Notes under the pieces: generated by a model
Seen by the model: only the letters and a program-made list of their open reading frames with translations
Told to the model about the DNA's origin: nothing
Databases searched by the model: none
In this document: in pieces, positions 47,545 through 54,815 of the stretch
How the letters are laid out: the number at the start of each line of letters is the position of its first letter
Numbering within the stretch: the stretch's first letter is position 1
From: Butyrivibrio sp. NC2007
GTDB taxonomy: Bacteria; Bacillota; Clostridia; Lachnospirales; Lachnospiraceae
Reading direction: 5' to 3'
DNA: 64,000 nt
Assembly (NCBI RefSeq): GCF_000421405.1
Contig: NZ_ATWY01000002.1
Span: 124,001-188,000, forward strand
Position numbers and translations under genes: made by a program

Positions 47545-49953
47545 TTAGTCAAATTTTAAAATAGTGGTCAGGATGCGCTTTGCACAAGGCTCGATATCTG
47601 CTCTTGTAATAGCACCCATCTCCATAGCTTTCTTAACTCTGTCAGGGAATCCACAGGCCATCTTAAGGTCGTTCCCTGCCTTGATCTCCTTGTAGTGCTC
47701 TCCTCTTGTCCACCAGTCGGAAGTTACCATTCCTTTATATCCCCACTCATCGCGAAGGATTCCTGTAAGGAGGTCTCTGTTCTCAGAGGCTCTGTGTCCG
47801 TTGATGGCATTGTAGGAAGACATGATGGTATAAGGCTCAGCCTCTTTTACTATAATCTCAAAGGCCTTCAGATATATCTCTCTGAGTGCTCTCTCTGAAA
47901 CTCTTGAATCGCTGTGCTTTCTGTTGGTCTCTTTATTGTTGCAGGCAAAGTGCTTAACACTTGCGCCTACGTTGTTACTCTGGATTCCTCTTACCATGGC
48001 TGCTGCCATTCTTCCTGTGAGGTAAGGGTCTTCTGAGTAGTACTCGAAGTTACGTCCGCACATAGGATTTCTGTGGATGTTGATGGCAGGTGTAAGCCAT
48101 ACGCAGAGGTTGTTCTCTTTAAGTTCCTCTCCGCCTGCGCAGCCTATCTGCTCAGCAATCTCACGGTTCCATGTGCATGCAATAAGTGTTGAGCATGGGA
48201 AAGCTGTTGTAAGAACTCCGGTCTCGGGAGCAATACGAACACCGGCAGGGCCGTCTGCTGTCTGAGCATTCGGAACACCGTACTCAGGAAGGTTGCCCAT
48301 ACCAAATACGTTTCCTACACCGGTGTTTGGCTGTCCACCAACCAGATGAATAAGGTCTTCATCTGAAAGCTGTGCCATGAACTCATCTATAGTCACCTTG
48401 CCCTCAGCCACATCAAAGAAGGTCTTAGCGCCCTCCTTAAAAGGCCTTGTGAGGTAGTGCATCTCTCTGCTTCGTACAAATGGAGTAAGGGCCTCTTCTG
48501 TGCCGGGCTCCATCTTTTCAAATACACATTCATTTATATCTCTGGCTGCGCCCAGAGGAAGTTCCTCGTAGCTGCCATCGGATATCATCCTCTTCTTAAG
48601 AGATACGGGACCTGCCTTGTGGCTGAGCCTCTCTACTGTGATATCCTCAGCATTCTCCCAGGTAAAGTCAGTATTCTTCGCATCTCTTACGCTGTTTCCG
48701 ATAAAGAACTCGTAGCTTCCCTTCTCAAGAACGTAACATGCATCTGCTACCTTGCCGAGATCATCGTAAGAAGCTATTGCTTTCTTTGTTACTGTAAGAG
48801 TTATGTCCTGACTCTCGCCGGCTGAAAGCTCTTTTGTCTTGACGAAGTCGCCCAGTGCTCTCTCAGGCTTACCGAGCTTGCCCTGTGGTGCCTTGTAGTA
48901 GAGCTGAACAACTTCCTTACCTGAGGCTTTTCCTGTGTTTGTAACCTTTACATCAAAACTGAAGCTATCCTCAAGCTCTTTTGCCCCGGTAACTGTGATG
49001 TCAAAGGTTGTGTATGAAAGACCGTATCCGAAGGGATAGATAACCTTATCCCTCGCTCCGGGAATGGTCTCGAAATATCTGTATCCGACATAGACGTCCT
49101 CTGTGTACTCTACGTAGTCAAAGGACTCGTGGAAGTTCTCTGTTGAAGGATAGTCCTCAAGTCTTGCAGCAAAGGTATCTGCAAGCTTACCTGAAGGATT
49201 AACCTCTCCAAGGATGATGTCAGCTGCTGCATCTCCGCCTTCCATTCCGCCCTGGTTCATGTACAGAGCAGCATTTATGGCATCGTCTCCTGCAATAAAG
49301 CTGCAATCGATGATTCCGCCCACGTTGAGGACAGCGATGACATTTTTGAAGTTCTCCTTGGCTGCCTTTATCATCTCTTTCTCCCCGGCGTTAAGATAAA
49401 AATCTCCGTCAGGGAAGATCTCTGATGAGAAGGAAGGCATGCTTCTGCTCTGAGGCCAAGGATTAAACTCCTGATTGCACTCAATGCTGCTGCGATCCCA
49501 GCCCTCGCCGGAAAATCTGCATATCATAACAATAGCAGTATCTGAAAATGCTGCTGCATCCTTAAGTATATCCGCAGGAACAGGAACTTCTTCAGTCATT
49601 CCGGGAACTCTTCCGGAATCATACTGCTTTTTCATTTCTTCCTTATATAGATCGATCAGGGGTTCATAGACTGAGACGCCCTTAGACTTTAGGCCGTAGT
49701 ACAAAGAATGTATATAGGCACAGTAAACATCGCCTGAACCGCCGCCACCTTTTACGTAGTCAACGGCCGCCTTGCCCATAAGGACAAGCTTTTTATCTGA
49801 GCTAAGAGGAAGTGTACCGTCGTTCTTTAAAAGAACCATTCCCTCCTGTGCTGCCTTTCTGGAAACTGCAATATGCTCACTACTACCGGTTACTCTCCTG
49901 TCTCCTCTAAGTGGAAGAGCAGGCTGAAAATTAAGTCTTGCCCATTTTTGCAT
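47545..49953 (-). CDS. GH3 beta-glucosidase with permuted domain order
   Basis: The ~802-residue enzyme has its domains in reverse of common GH3 order. Residues ~30-270 are the alpha/beta sandwich (EGMVLLKNDGTLPL, LNVGGIIDCSF), ~290-420 the fibronectin-III-like domain (YPFGYGLSYTTFDI), and ~520-800 the TIM barrel (TADGPAGVR, KHFACNNKETNR) with the nucleophile aspartate in MVTSDWW near residue 755. The same permutation is known from the Butyrivibrio fibrisolvens and Ruminococcus albus enzymes. No signal peptide, so cytoplasmic. The start is the ATG after GGAGGTG. First gene of the glucan operon, directly downstream of rnpB. Confidence 0.92.
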   Translation of the reverse strand: MQKWARLNFQPALPLRGDRRVTGSSEHIAVSRKAAQEGMVLLKNDGTLPLSSDKKLVLMGKAAVDYVKGGGGSGDVYCAYIHSLYYGLKSKGVSVYEPLIDLYKEEMKKQYDSGRVPGMTEEVPVPADILKDAAAFSDTAIVMICRFSGEGWDRSSIECNQEFNPWPQSRSMPSFSSEIFPDGDFYLNAGEKEMIKAAKENFKNVIAVLNVGGIIDCSFIAGDDAINAALYMNQGGMEGGDAAADIILGEVNPSGKLADTFAARLEDYPSTENFHESFDYVEYTEDVYVGYRYFETIPGARDKVIYPFGYGLSYTTFDITVTGAKELEDSFSFDVKVTNTGKASGKEVVQLYYKAPQGKLGKPERALGDFVKTKELSAGESQDITLTVTKKAIASYDDLGKVADACYVLEKGSYEFFIGNSVRDAKNTDFTWENAEDITVERLSHKAGPVSLKKRMISDGSYEELPLGAARDINECVFEKMEPGTEEALTPFVRSREMHYLTRPFKEGAKTFFDVAEGKVTIDEFMAQLSDEDLIHLVGGQPNTGVGNVFGMGNLPEYGVPNAQTADGPAGVRIAPETGVLTTAFPCSTLIACTWNREIAEQIGCAGGEELKENNLCVWLTPAINIHRNPMCGRNFEYYSEDPYLTGRMAAAMVRGIQSNNVGASVKHFACNNKETNRKHSDSRVSERALREIYLKAFEIIVKEAEPYTIMSSYNAINGHRASENRDLLTGILRDEWGYKGMVTSDWWTRGEHYKEIKAGNDLKMACGFPDRVKKAMEMGAITRADIEPCAKRILTTILKFD

Positions 49954-50047
49954 CAAAAAAACACCTCCATAGAATATAGCCACATTTTACCATTTTTATA
50001 TGGTATGAAAAGAGCTTTTTTTCTATGAAGGTGTGAAATTTCTATAA

Positions 50048-50423
50048 ATGAGCAGAACTATAAGCCGGGTTATGTCGTGAATGATCATCTATCTAGGACT
50101 GCTGTCACCAACAGCCTCAAGCGACCCACCTGAGAGCGAACCGGGCCGGCTCATGGCTCTCTTTTCGGTCTTGCTTCGGATGGGGTTTACATGGCTACTG
50201 ATGTTACCACCAGCACGGTAGTCTCTTACACTGCCTTTCCACCCTTACGCCGCACACTTGCGTGTGCACAGGGAATGCAAGCATTCCTACGCGGTGTCTC
50301 TCTGTTGCACTATCCTGGGAGTTGCCTCCACCAGACGTTATCTGGCATCCTGCCCTGCGAAGCCCGGACTTTCCTCTCCCGCACCCTTTCGTCTGTGCGG
50401 CAGCGATCATCCATCCTGCTCAT
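50048..50423 (-). ncRNA. rnpB: RNase P RNA, bacterial type A
   Basis: Catalytic RNA of RNase P, which trims tRNA 5' ends. Terminal segments ATGAGCAG and CTGCTCAT pair as helix P1. Conserved core pieces are present: GAGGAAAGTCCGGGC near the 5' end, GGTAACATC and GTAAACCCC in the middle, and GACATAACCCGGCTTA at the 3' end. Length ~376 nt is normal. It starts 17 bp beyond the anti-sigma gene's stop and uses a promoter inside that gene. Confidence 0.95.
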
Positions 50424-50433
50424 TAGGAGTCAC

Positions 50434-50462
50434 ATTATATCATCTTTTTCTTTTTATAACAA
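50434..50462 (-). promoter_or_regulatory. rnpB promoter overlapping the end of the anti-sigma gene
   Basis: On the minus strand TTGTTA, 17 bp, TATAAT. The -10 ends 11 bp before the RNase P RNA 5' end, and the -35 lies inside the last codons of the upstream gene. Confidence 0.8.
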
Positions 50463-51048
50463 ATATTATTATTGCAGTCAGGACAAATGCAGCTATAAGT
50501 ACTGTTACAACCACTGATCCTATCGGACGACCGGAGCCTAGTATAGGTAGCTCATCTTCTGCGCTAACTACAGGTGCTGCTGCCGGCTCAAGAGCTTCTG
50601 TCTGCTCCGGAACATTTACCTGCGCTGAATCCTCTGCCTTCACGGGAGCTTCATCTTTATTTGAATATGAAGGTTCTGCTGCTGTTTCGGCAGCTTCGTT
50701 CTCCATAACCGGCGCTTCTGCTGCCTCTTCCATAGCTGGTGCTTCAGATGCTGCCTCTTCCATGGCCGGGGCTTCGGATGCTGCATCCATAGCAGGCTCA
50801 TAGAGTGACGTTGAGCTGCTTGTGTTTGTGATGCCGCCGGTAACCTGCGAAACCGCATAGCTTCCAAGCAGTAAAACTGCAAAGGTTGCTGCTATTGCTG
50901 CGTATCTCCTAAAAGGTACAACCTTAGACTTAGATATGTCGACTTCCTTTGGAGCTTCCTCCAGTTGCTTCTCAACATTCTGAAGGATGCGCTTTTTCAT
51001 TTCGTCGTCGACTTTAATATGATCCATTACTTCTTGATACTTACTCAA
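50440..51048 (-). CDS. Membrane-anchored anti-sigma-factor-like protein
   Basis: The 202-residue protein has a ~45-residue cytoplasmic N-terminus (MSKYQEVMDHIKVDDEMKKRIL), TM1 at ~48-66, an extracellular Ala/Glu/Pro-rich spacer with SEAPAMEEAA-type repeats (~85-170) and TM2 at ~178-196. Overlap by 8 bp with the ECF sigma gene and this topology fit an anti-sigma factor that holds the sigma factor at the membrane. No zinc-binding HxxxCxxC motif is visible. The repeat spacer varies in length by tandem duplication. Its end overlaps the rnpB promoter. Confidence 0.75.
   Translation of the reverse strand: MSKYQEVMDHIKVDDEMKKRILQNVEKQLEEAPKEVDISKSKVVPFRRYAAIAATFAVLLLGSYAVSQVTGGITNTSSSTSLYEPAMDAASEAPAMEEAASEAPAMEEAAEAPVMENEAAETAAEPSYSNKDEAPVKAEDSAQVNVPEQTEALEPAAAPVVSAEDELPILGSGRPIGSVVVTVLIAAFVLTAIIIFVIKRKR
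50700..50800 (-). repeat. ~30-bp tandem repeats encoding SEAPAMEEAA units
   Basis: Two and a half near-identical ~30-bp units inside the anti-sigma gene encode A-S-E-A-P-A-M-E-E-A. They lengthen the extracellular linker. Confidence 0.7.
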
Positions 51049-51562
51049 AATCGTACGCCTCCTTCAAAATATTTTTAAGCTGTGTCCTTGCTCTTAAAAG
51101 GTCTGATCTGACAGTCGCCTCCTTACGGTCAAGAATTTTTGAAATTTCTCCTGTCGAGTAACCTTCCTGATAAAAGAGATGGACCACCTCTCTGTACTTA
51201 ACAGGAAGCTGCTTAACAGCCTCCCATACAAAAGCAAGATCCTGCTCTTCTCTTCCAACAAGCTCCTCCGAGAGTTCATCTGCCTCCCTTACCTTGTTAT
51301 ATTTGATCTTATTCTTGCTGAGGTTCGATGCCACGGTGATAAGCCAGGCCTTCTCGTGCTCAGGCCCACTAAAATCAGGACTGCTCTGCATATACTTGAT
51401 CAGTGTATCCTGAAGGATATCCTCCGCATCTTCCATATTATGAAGGTATGAATAAGCAACACGAAGAATCCTGTCCCCATACTTGTCCATAACTTCTACC
51501 ACACTCTCCGGCGGTGGTCCTCCGCAAAATAAGCTTAAAAACCTGAATACAAATCGAAACAT
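51041..51562 (-). CDS. ECF-type RNA polymerase sigma factor
   Basis: The 173-residue protein has sigma-70 region 2 (RILRVAYSYLHNMEDAEDILQD..., ending KAWLITVASNLSKNKIK) and region 4 (LPVKYREVVHLFYQEGYSTGEISKILD, with HTH ATVRSDLLRARTQLK). Regions 1 and 3 are absent, as in extracytoplasmic-function sigma factors. It overlaps the anti-sigma gene by 8 bp and follows a VWA lipoprotein gene. Its GGGGAGAT ribosome site lies in the arm of a hairpin (51566-51599), which may limit translation. Confidence 0.92.
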   Translation of the reverse strand: MFRFVFRFLSLFCGGPPPESVVEVMDKYGDRILRVAYSYLHNMEDAEDILQDTLIKYMQSSPDFSGPEHEKAWLITVASNLSKNKIKYNKVREADELSEELVGREEQDLAFVWEAVKQLPVKYREVVHLFYQEGYSTGEISKILDRKEATVRSDLLRARTQLKNILKEAYDFE

Positions 51563-51565
51563 ATC

Positions 51566-51599
51566 TATCTCCCCGAGGATATTGCACCCTCGGGAGATA
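51566..51599 (-). promoter_or_regulatory. Hairpin burying the ribosome site of the ECF sigma gene
   Basis: On the minus strand TATCTCCCGAGG pairs with CCTCGGGGAGATA (one bulged G) around a 9-nt loop. The 3' arm contains the GGGGAGA ribosome site. No T-run follows, so it is more likely a translational control element than a terminator. Confidence 0.6.
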
Positions 51600-51609
51600 G
51601 TATAACATA

Positions 51610-53322
51610 TCAGCTTCTCTTTGCCATCATTCTTACAAGATCGTAGAATTCTTCTCTGTAATCATCGGTATAATCAAGCTCTTTGTATGCTTTCATAATG
51701 TCTTTAAACTCGATGGTTCCTGAGTAATCACTCTCTGAAAGAAGCATTGCAAACTCTGATACAAGACCTGCAAAAGCAAGGTTGTCACTGGGCTTTTCTG
51801 TGAACTTCTCTTTATCTGCAACGAAGGTAAGAAGCTGTGATTTGTCCTCATCAGGCTCTTTGTAACGGATCTTGATGGTTGCAAAGTCATCGGAACCTGT
51901 ATCTACTGCACTTGATTCAACCTGCTGATACTTAAGGTCGATTGCTGACTGCGCACCTACAGGAATGATCTCATAAAGAGCTACTACTGTGTGACCTGAA
52001 CCAACTTCTCCGCCGTCCTTCTTGTCGTTATTGAAATCTACAGCGTCCATGACTCTGTTCTCATAACCGATAAGTCTGTATGCATTAACAACTGCGGGAT
52101 TGAACTCAACCTGGAACTTAACGTCTTTTGCTACAGTTACAAGAGTTGAACTCATCTCATCAACAAGCACCTTGTGTGCCTCTGCTTCACAGTCGATGTA
52201 TGAATAATTTCCGTTGCCGTAATCGGCAAGTGACTGAAGTGCATCGTCCTTGTAATTGCCATCTCCAAAGCCAAGAACTGAGAGGTAAATGCCATCATCC
52301 TTTTTTGCCTTGATAAATCTCTCAAGATCATCGGGATCAGAGATACCTACATTGAGGTCACCGTCGGTTGCCATGATAACGCGGTTGTTTCCACCTTCGA
52401 TGAAGTTATCCTTTGCAATCCTGTATGCCATTTCCATGCCTGCTTCGCCTGCTGTTGATCCGCCTGCATCAAGATTACTTATGGCATTCTTAATTGTCTT
52501 TTTATCAGCCATGCTGACACCGTCGAGGATTACAGCCTCTCTGCTGGCATAGGTTACGATTGAAACTGTTCCTTCATCAGGAAGATTGTCAACAAGATCC
52601 CTGAATGCCTTCTGAAGAAGAGGGAGCTTATTCTTGGAATCCATAGAGCCTGATACGTCTATAAGGAAAACCAGGTTACTCTTTGGAATCTCACCGTCAA
52701 GTTTATCTTCTGCCTTTACGCCGACAAACATGAGCTGATGTTCTTCATTCCATGGGCAGGTTGCAACTTCTGTAGTTACCCCAAACTTCTCTCCCTTCTT
52801 TGGGCCGTTTAAGTCATAGGAGAAATAGTTGATGAATTCCTCGGGTCTTACTGCTGCGGGACTGATGTCAGATGAGCCATATCCCGACTCGATCATTCTT
52901 CTAATGTTTGCGTAGGATGCTGTATCCACATCTGCTGCAAAGGTTGAAAGAGGCTGTCCCTGTGTAATGAAGAATCCGTTCTCATCAGGCTTGTCATAGG
53001 ATTCTGTGTTGTACTCGGGAACAACGGTAATATCAGGATAATCCGGCGCCGTGTAAGAATATGTAGATTCACTCGCATTGTCAGATGAGCTGAATACATC
53101 AAATATTCCTTTTCTCTCTGCGCCTAACAAAGGCTCTTCACAGACCGGAGCTGCTTCGCTTTCATAAGCTGAAGCCGGGCTTTCATAAACCTCCGCTGAT
53201 GTATCGGTATAAACCTGCGGAGAAGTCTGAGTAGCCGATGACTGCCCACACCCTGCAAGAGTTCCTGCCATCATACCTGCTGTTAATAGTAACGATAATG
53301 ACCTGTTGTAATTCTTTTTCAT
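51610..53322 (-). CDS. VWA-domain lipoprotein, YfbK-type
   Basis: The ~570-residue protein has a signal peptide with lipobox LAGC, a Ser/Glu/Tyr-rich linker, then the YfbK layout. An N-terminal domain (QPLSTFAADVDTASYANIRR, PEEFINYF) leads to a von Willebrand factor A domain with the metal site LIDVSGSMDSKNK near residue 219, and a C-terminal YfbK-type domain ends with a helix. VWA domains bind proteins through a metal ion. Genes of this type often neighbour ECF sigma genes, as here. Start at the ATG after GGAGGG. Probably first gene of the sigma operon. Confidence 0.88.
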   Translation of the reverse strand: MKKNYNRSLSLLLTAGMMAGTLAGCGQSSATQTSPQVYTDTSAEVYESPASAYESEAAPVCEEPLLGAERKGIFDVFSSSDNASESTYSYTAPDYPDITVVPEYNTESYDKPDENGFFITQGQPLSTFAADVDTASYANIRRMIESGYGSSDISPAAVRPEEFINYFSYDLNGPKKGEKFGVTTEVATCPWNEEHQLMFVGVKAEDKLDGEIPKSNLVFLIDVSGSMDSKNKLPLLQKAFRDLVDNLPDEGTVSIVTYASREAVILDGVSMADKKTIKNAISNLDAGGSTAGEAGMEMAYRIAKDNFIEGGNNRVIMATDGDLNVGISDPDDLERFIKAKKDDGIYLSVLGFGDGNYKDDALQSLADYGNGNYSYIDCEAEAHKVLVDEMSSTLVTVAKDVKFQVEFNPAVVNAYRLIGYENRVMDAVDFNNDKKDGGEVGSGHTVVALYEIIPVGAQSAIDLKYQQVESSAVDTGSDDFATIKIRYKEPDEDKSQLLTFVADKEKFTEKPSDNLAFAGLVSEFAMLLSESDYSGTIEFKDIMKAYKELDYTDDYREEFYDLVRMMAKRS

Positions 53323-53368
53323 AATTTTTCCCTCCGATTTATGGCAAGTTTTTTGCCCTTCTAACCTA

Positions 53369-53397
53369 TACACAAATGTGGGTGGAGGAATGTTGCA
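53369..53397 (-). promoter_or_regulatory. ECF-like promoter ahead of the VWA lipoprotein gene
   Basis: On the minus strand a TGCAAC box (AAC motif typical of ECF -35 elements) is followed by a 17-bp spacer and TGTGTA. The position, 46 bp before the VWA ATG, suggests autoregulation by the ECF sigma factor encoded in the operon. Prediction from pattern only. Confidence 0.4.
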
Positions 53398-53573
53398 AAG
53401 ATTTGAAAAATTTTTTAGAAATTTTTGGGTCTTAAATTTGTTTTGTCGGCCTGACTCAAATTTATCTTCATCTAGGCCAACACCCCTATATCGGAGATTT
53501 GATAATCATCGTATTAGTGTGCTAATGACGGAAGCAAACAAATAATACTATGTTTGCTGTATAATGATTTATT

Positions 53574-54287
53574 ATGAAGAGAATACTTGGGATAGTTATG
53601 GGGCTTGTGCTTGTTGCTGCGGCTTTTGCAGGCGTTTGGTCCCAGAAAGAGAATAATGGAAATTTTGAGAATCAGACTGAAATGGTTGATGCGATTGATA
53701 TAAAGAAGCTTTGCGTTTCTGTAAGCTGTGGTGAACACTATGGCTGCGGGACTATCTATGATAGTGACGATAGCTCTTTTATCATAGTTACTGCAATGCA
53801 TGTGCTTGAGGATTACTATGGTGGAGTTTCAGATGAGATTGTGGTGACATTTGATGATCAGGAGTCATGCGAAGCAACTATTCTAAAAGACTCTGCTACT
53901 CTTGATATTGTCTTTTTGAGCGTAGATAAGGGTACTGTATCTGATGATCACTATTCTATTTTCGACTATACATCAGACAAAAACATTTCTTCTGAATCAA
54001 GTAACAATGTCAAATCCGATAATACTTTACTTCCGGGCCAGACCATCTACTTTGTAGATGCTAATACCGGTGATATCTATGCAGGAAGCATAGCTTCCCC
54101 TTCTGTTTATGCTGAAGATTTCGGTATGGAAATGATCTACTGCTACTGCGCTGTTACTCCGGGAATGTCAGGTACAGGCATGTTTGATGAGGACGGCCAC
54201 TATCTTGGTATACTGCTTGGAGGTTCTGATGAGGCAGAGGCTGTGTGCCTGGATGCAGGTTCTATACGGGATGCTTATCTTAATTAA
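53574..54287 (+). CDS. Membrane-anchored or secreted trypsin-like serine protease
   Basis: The 237-residue protein has an N-terminal signal/anchor (LGIVMGLVLVAAAFAGVWS) and a chymotrypsin-fold domain: histidine in VTAMHVL near residue 66, aspartate in LDIVFL near 114 and serine in TPGMSGTGMF near 199. The serine motif deviates from GNSGGP. No PDZ domain, unlike HtrA/DegP. It could cut envelope proteins; substrate unknown. No ribosome site precedes the ATG; a TATAAT lies only 8 nt upstream, so the message may be leaderless. It is divergent from the sigma/VWA operon. Confidence 0.75.
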   Translation: MKRILGIVMGLVLVAAAFAGVWSQKENNGNFENQTEMVDAIDIKKLCVSVSCGEHYGCGTIYDSDDSSFIIVTAMHVLEDYYGGVSDEIVVTFDDQESCEATILKDSATLDIVFLSVDKGTVSDDHYSIFDYTSDKNISSESSNNVKSDNTLLPGQTIYFVDANTGDIYAGSIASPSVYAEDFGMEMIYCYCAVTPGMSGTGMFDEDGHYLGILLGGSDEAEAVCLDAGSIRDAYLN

Positions 54288-54735
54288 GATATTGAAATGT
54301 CATCAGGAATGTAAATCCTTACTGGAAATGCTGTAATTTCAACAAGTAAGCGTGTTTTTGCCGGAAAGAAACTGTGATTTCTGACATTTTAGTAATTTGA
54401 CTTGTCCGACTGCATCACAACAGTAGCCATATGAGCTCCATGGTATGATTCGATTTTTGAAAAGCATCACAAAAATCCTCCATATGAAAAATAGTTGGAA
54501 ATTACAAAAGCTATTCATGGGCCAAGTTCATAAATACTTCATGCCTAACGTTTTCCCTGCATCACAACTACCGGCCTACGGATGCCATGTGATGTAGTTT
54601 TGGGTAAATACTATTGCCTGACCACAAAACCATTTTTGCAATTTCCAACTAATTTTCAAATAGAAGAAAATTGTGGGGTGGTCGAAATTCAGTTTCCAAC
54701 CAACGTACATATATAGGCGCGGTGTGATGTAATAC
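54288..54735. other. Gene-free interval with inverted repeats
   Basis: No supported gene in ~450 bp. It contains a ~22-bp imperfect inverted repeat (AAAATAGTTGGAAATT at 54487 against AATTTCCAACTAATTTT at 54640), enclosing ~125 bp. Several CATCACAA / TGTGATG motifs occur in both orientations (54413, 54475, 54560, 54588, 54722). It could be a small non-coding or miniature mobile element. Confidence 0.5.
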
Positions 54736-54767
54736 AAAAAGGCTGAACCCTCACGGATTCAGCCTTT
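54736..54767. terminator. Bidirectional terminator after the GH53 gene
   Basis: AAAGGCTGAA and TTCAGCCTTT form a stem with T-runs on both strands, 49 nt beyond the GH53 stop at 54816. Confidence 0.85.
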
Positions 54768-54815
54768 CTTAATGCATGCAGCATATCTGCACATCTACAC
54801 TTATACTATATCAAA

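Noticed and set aside
50191..50517. Plus-strand open frames across the RNase P region
   Set aside because: They run antisense through the conserved core of RNase P RNA, have no ribosome site, and give unlikely protein.
51566..51599. Hairpin before the sigma gene as an intrinsic terminator
   Set aside because: No T-run follows on the minus strand; the sigma ATG comes 4 nt after the stem, so translational control fits better.
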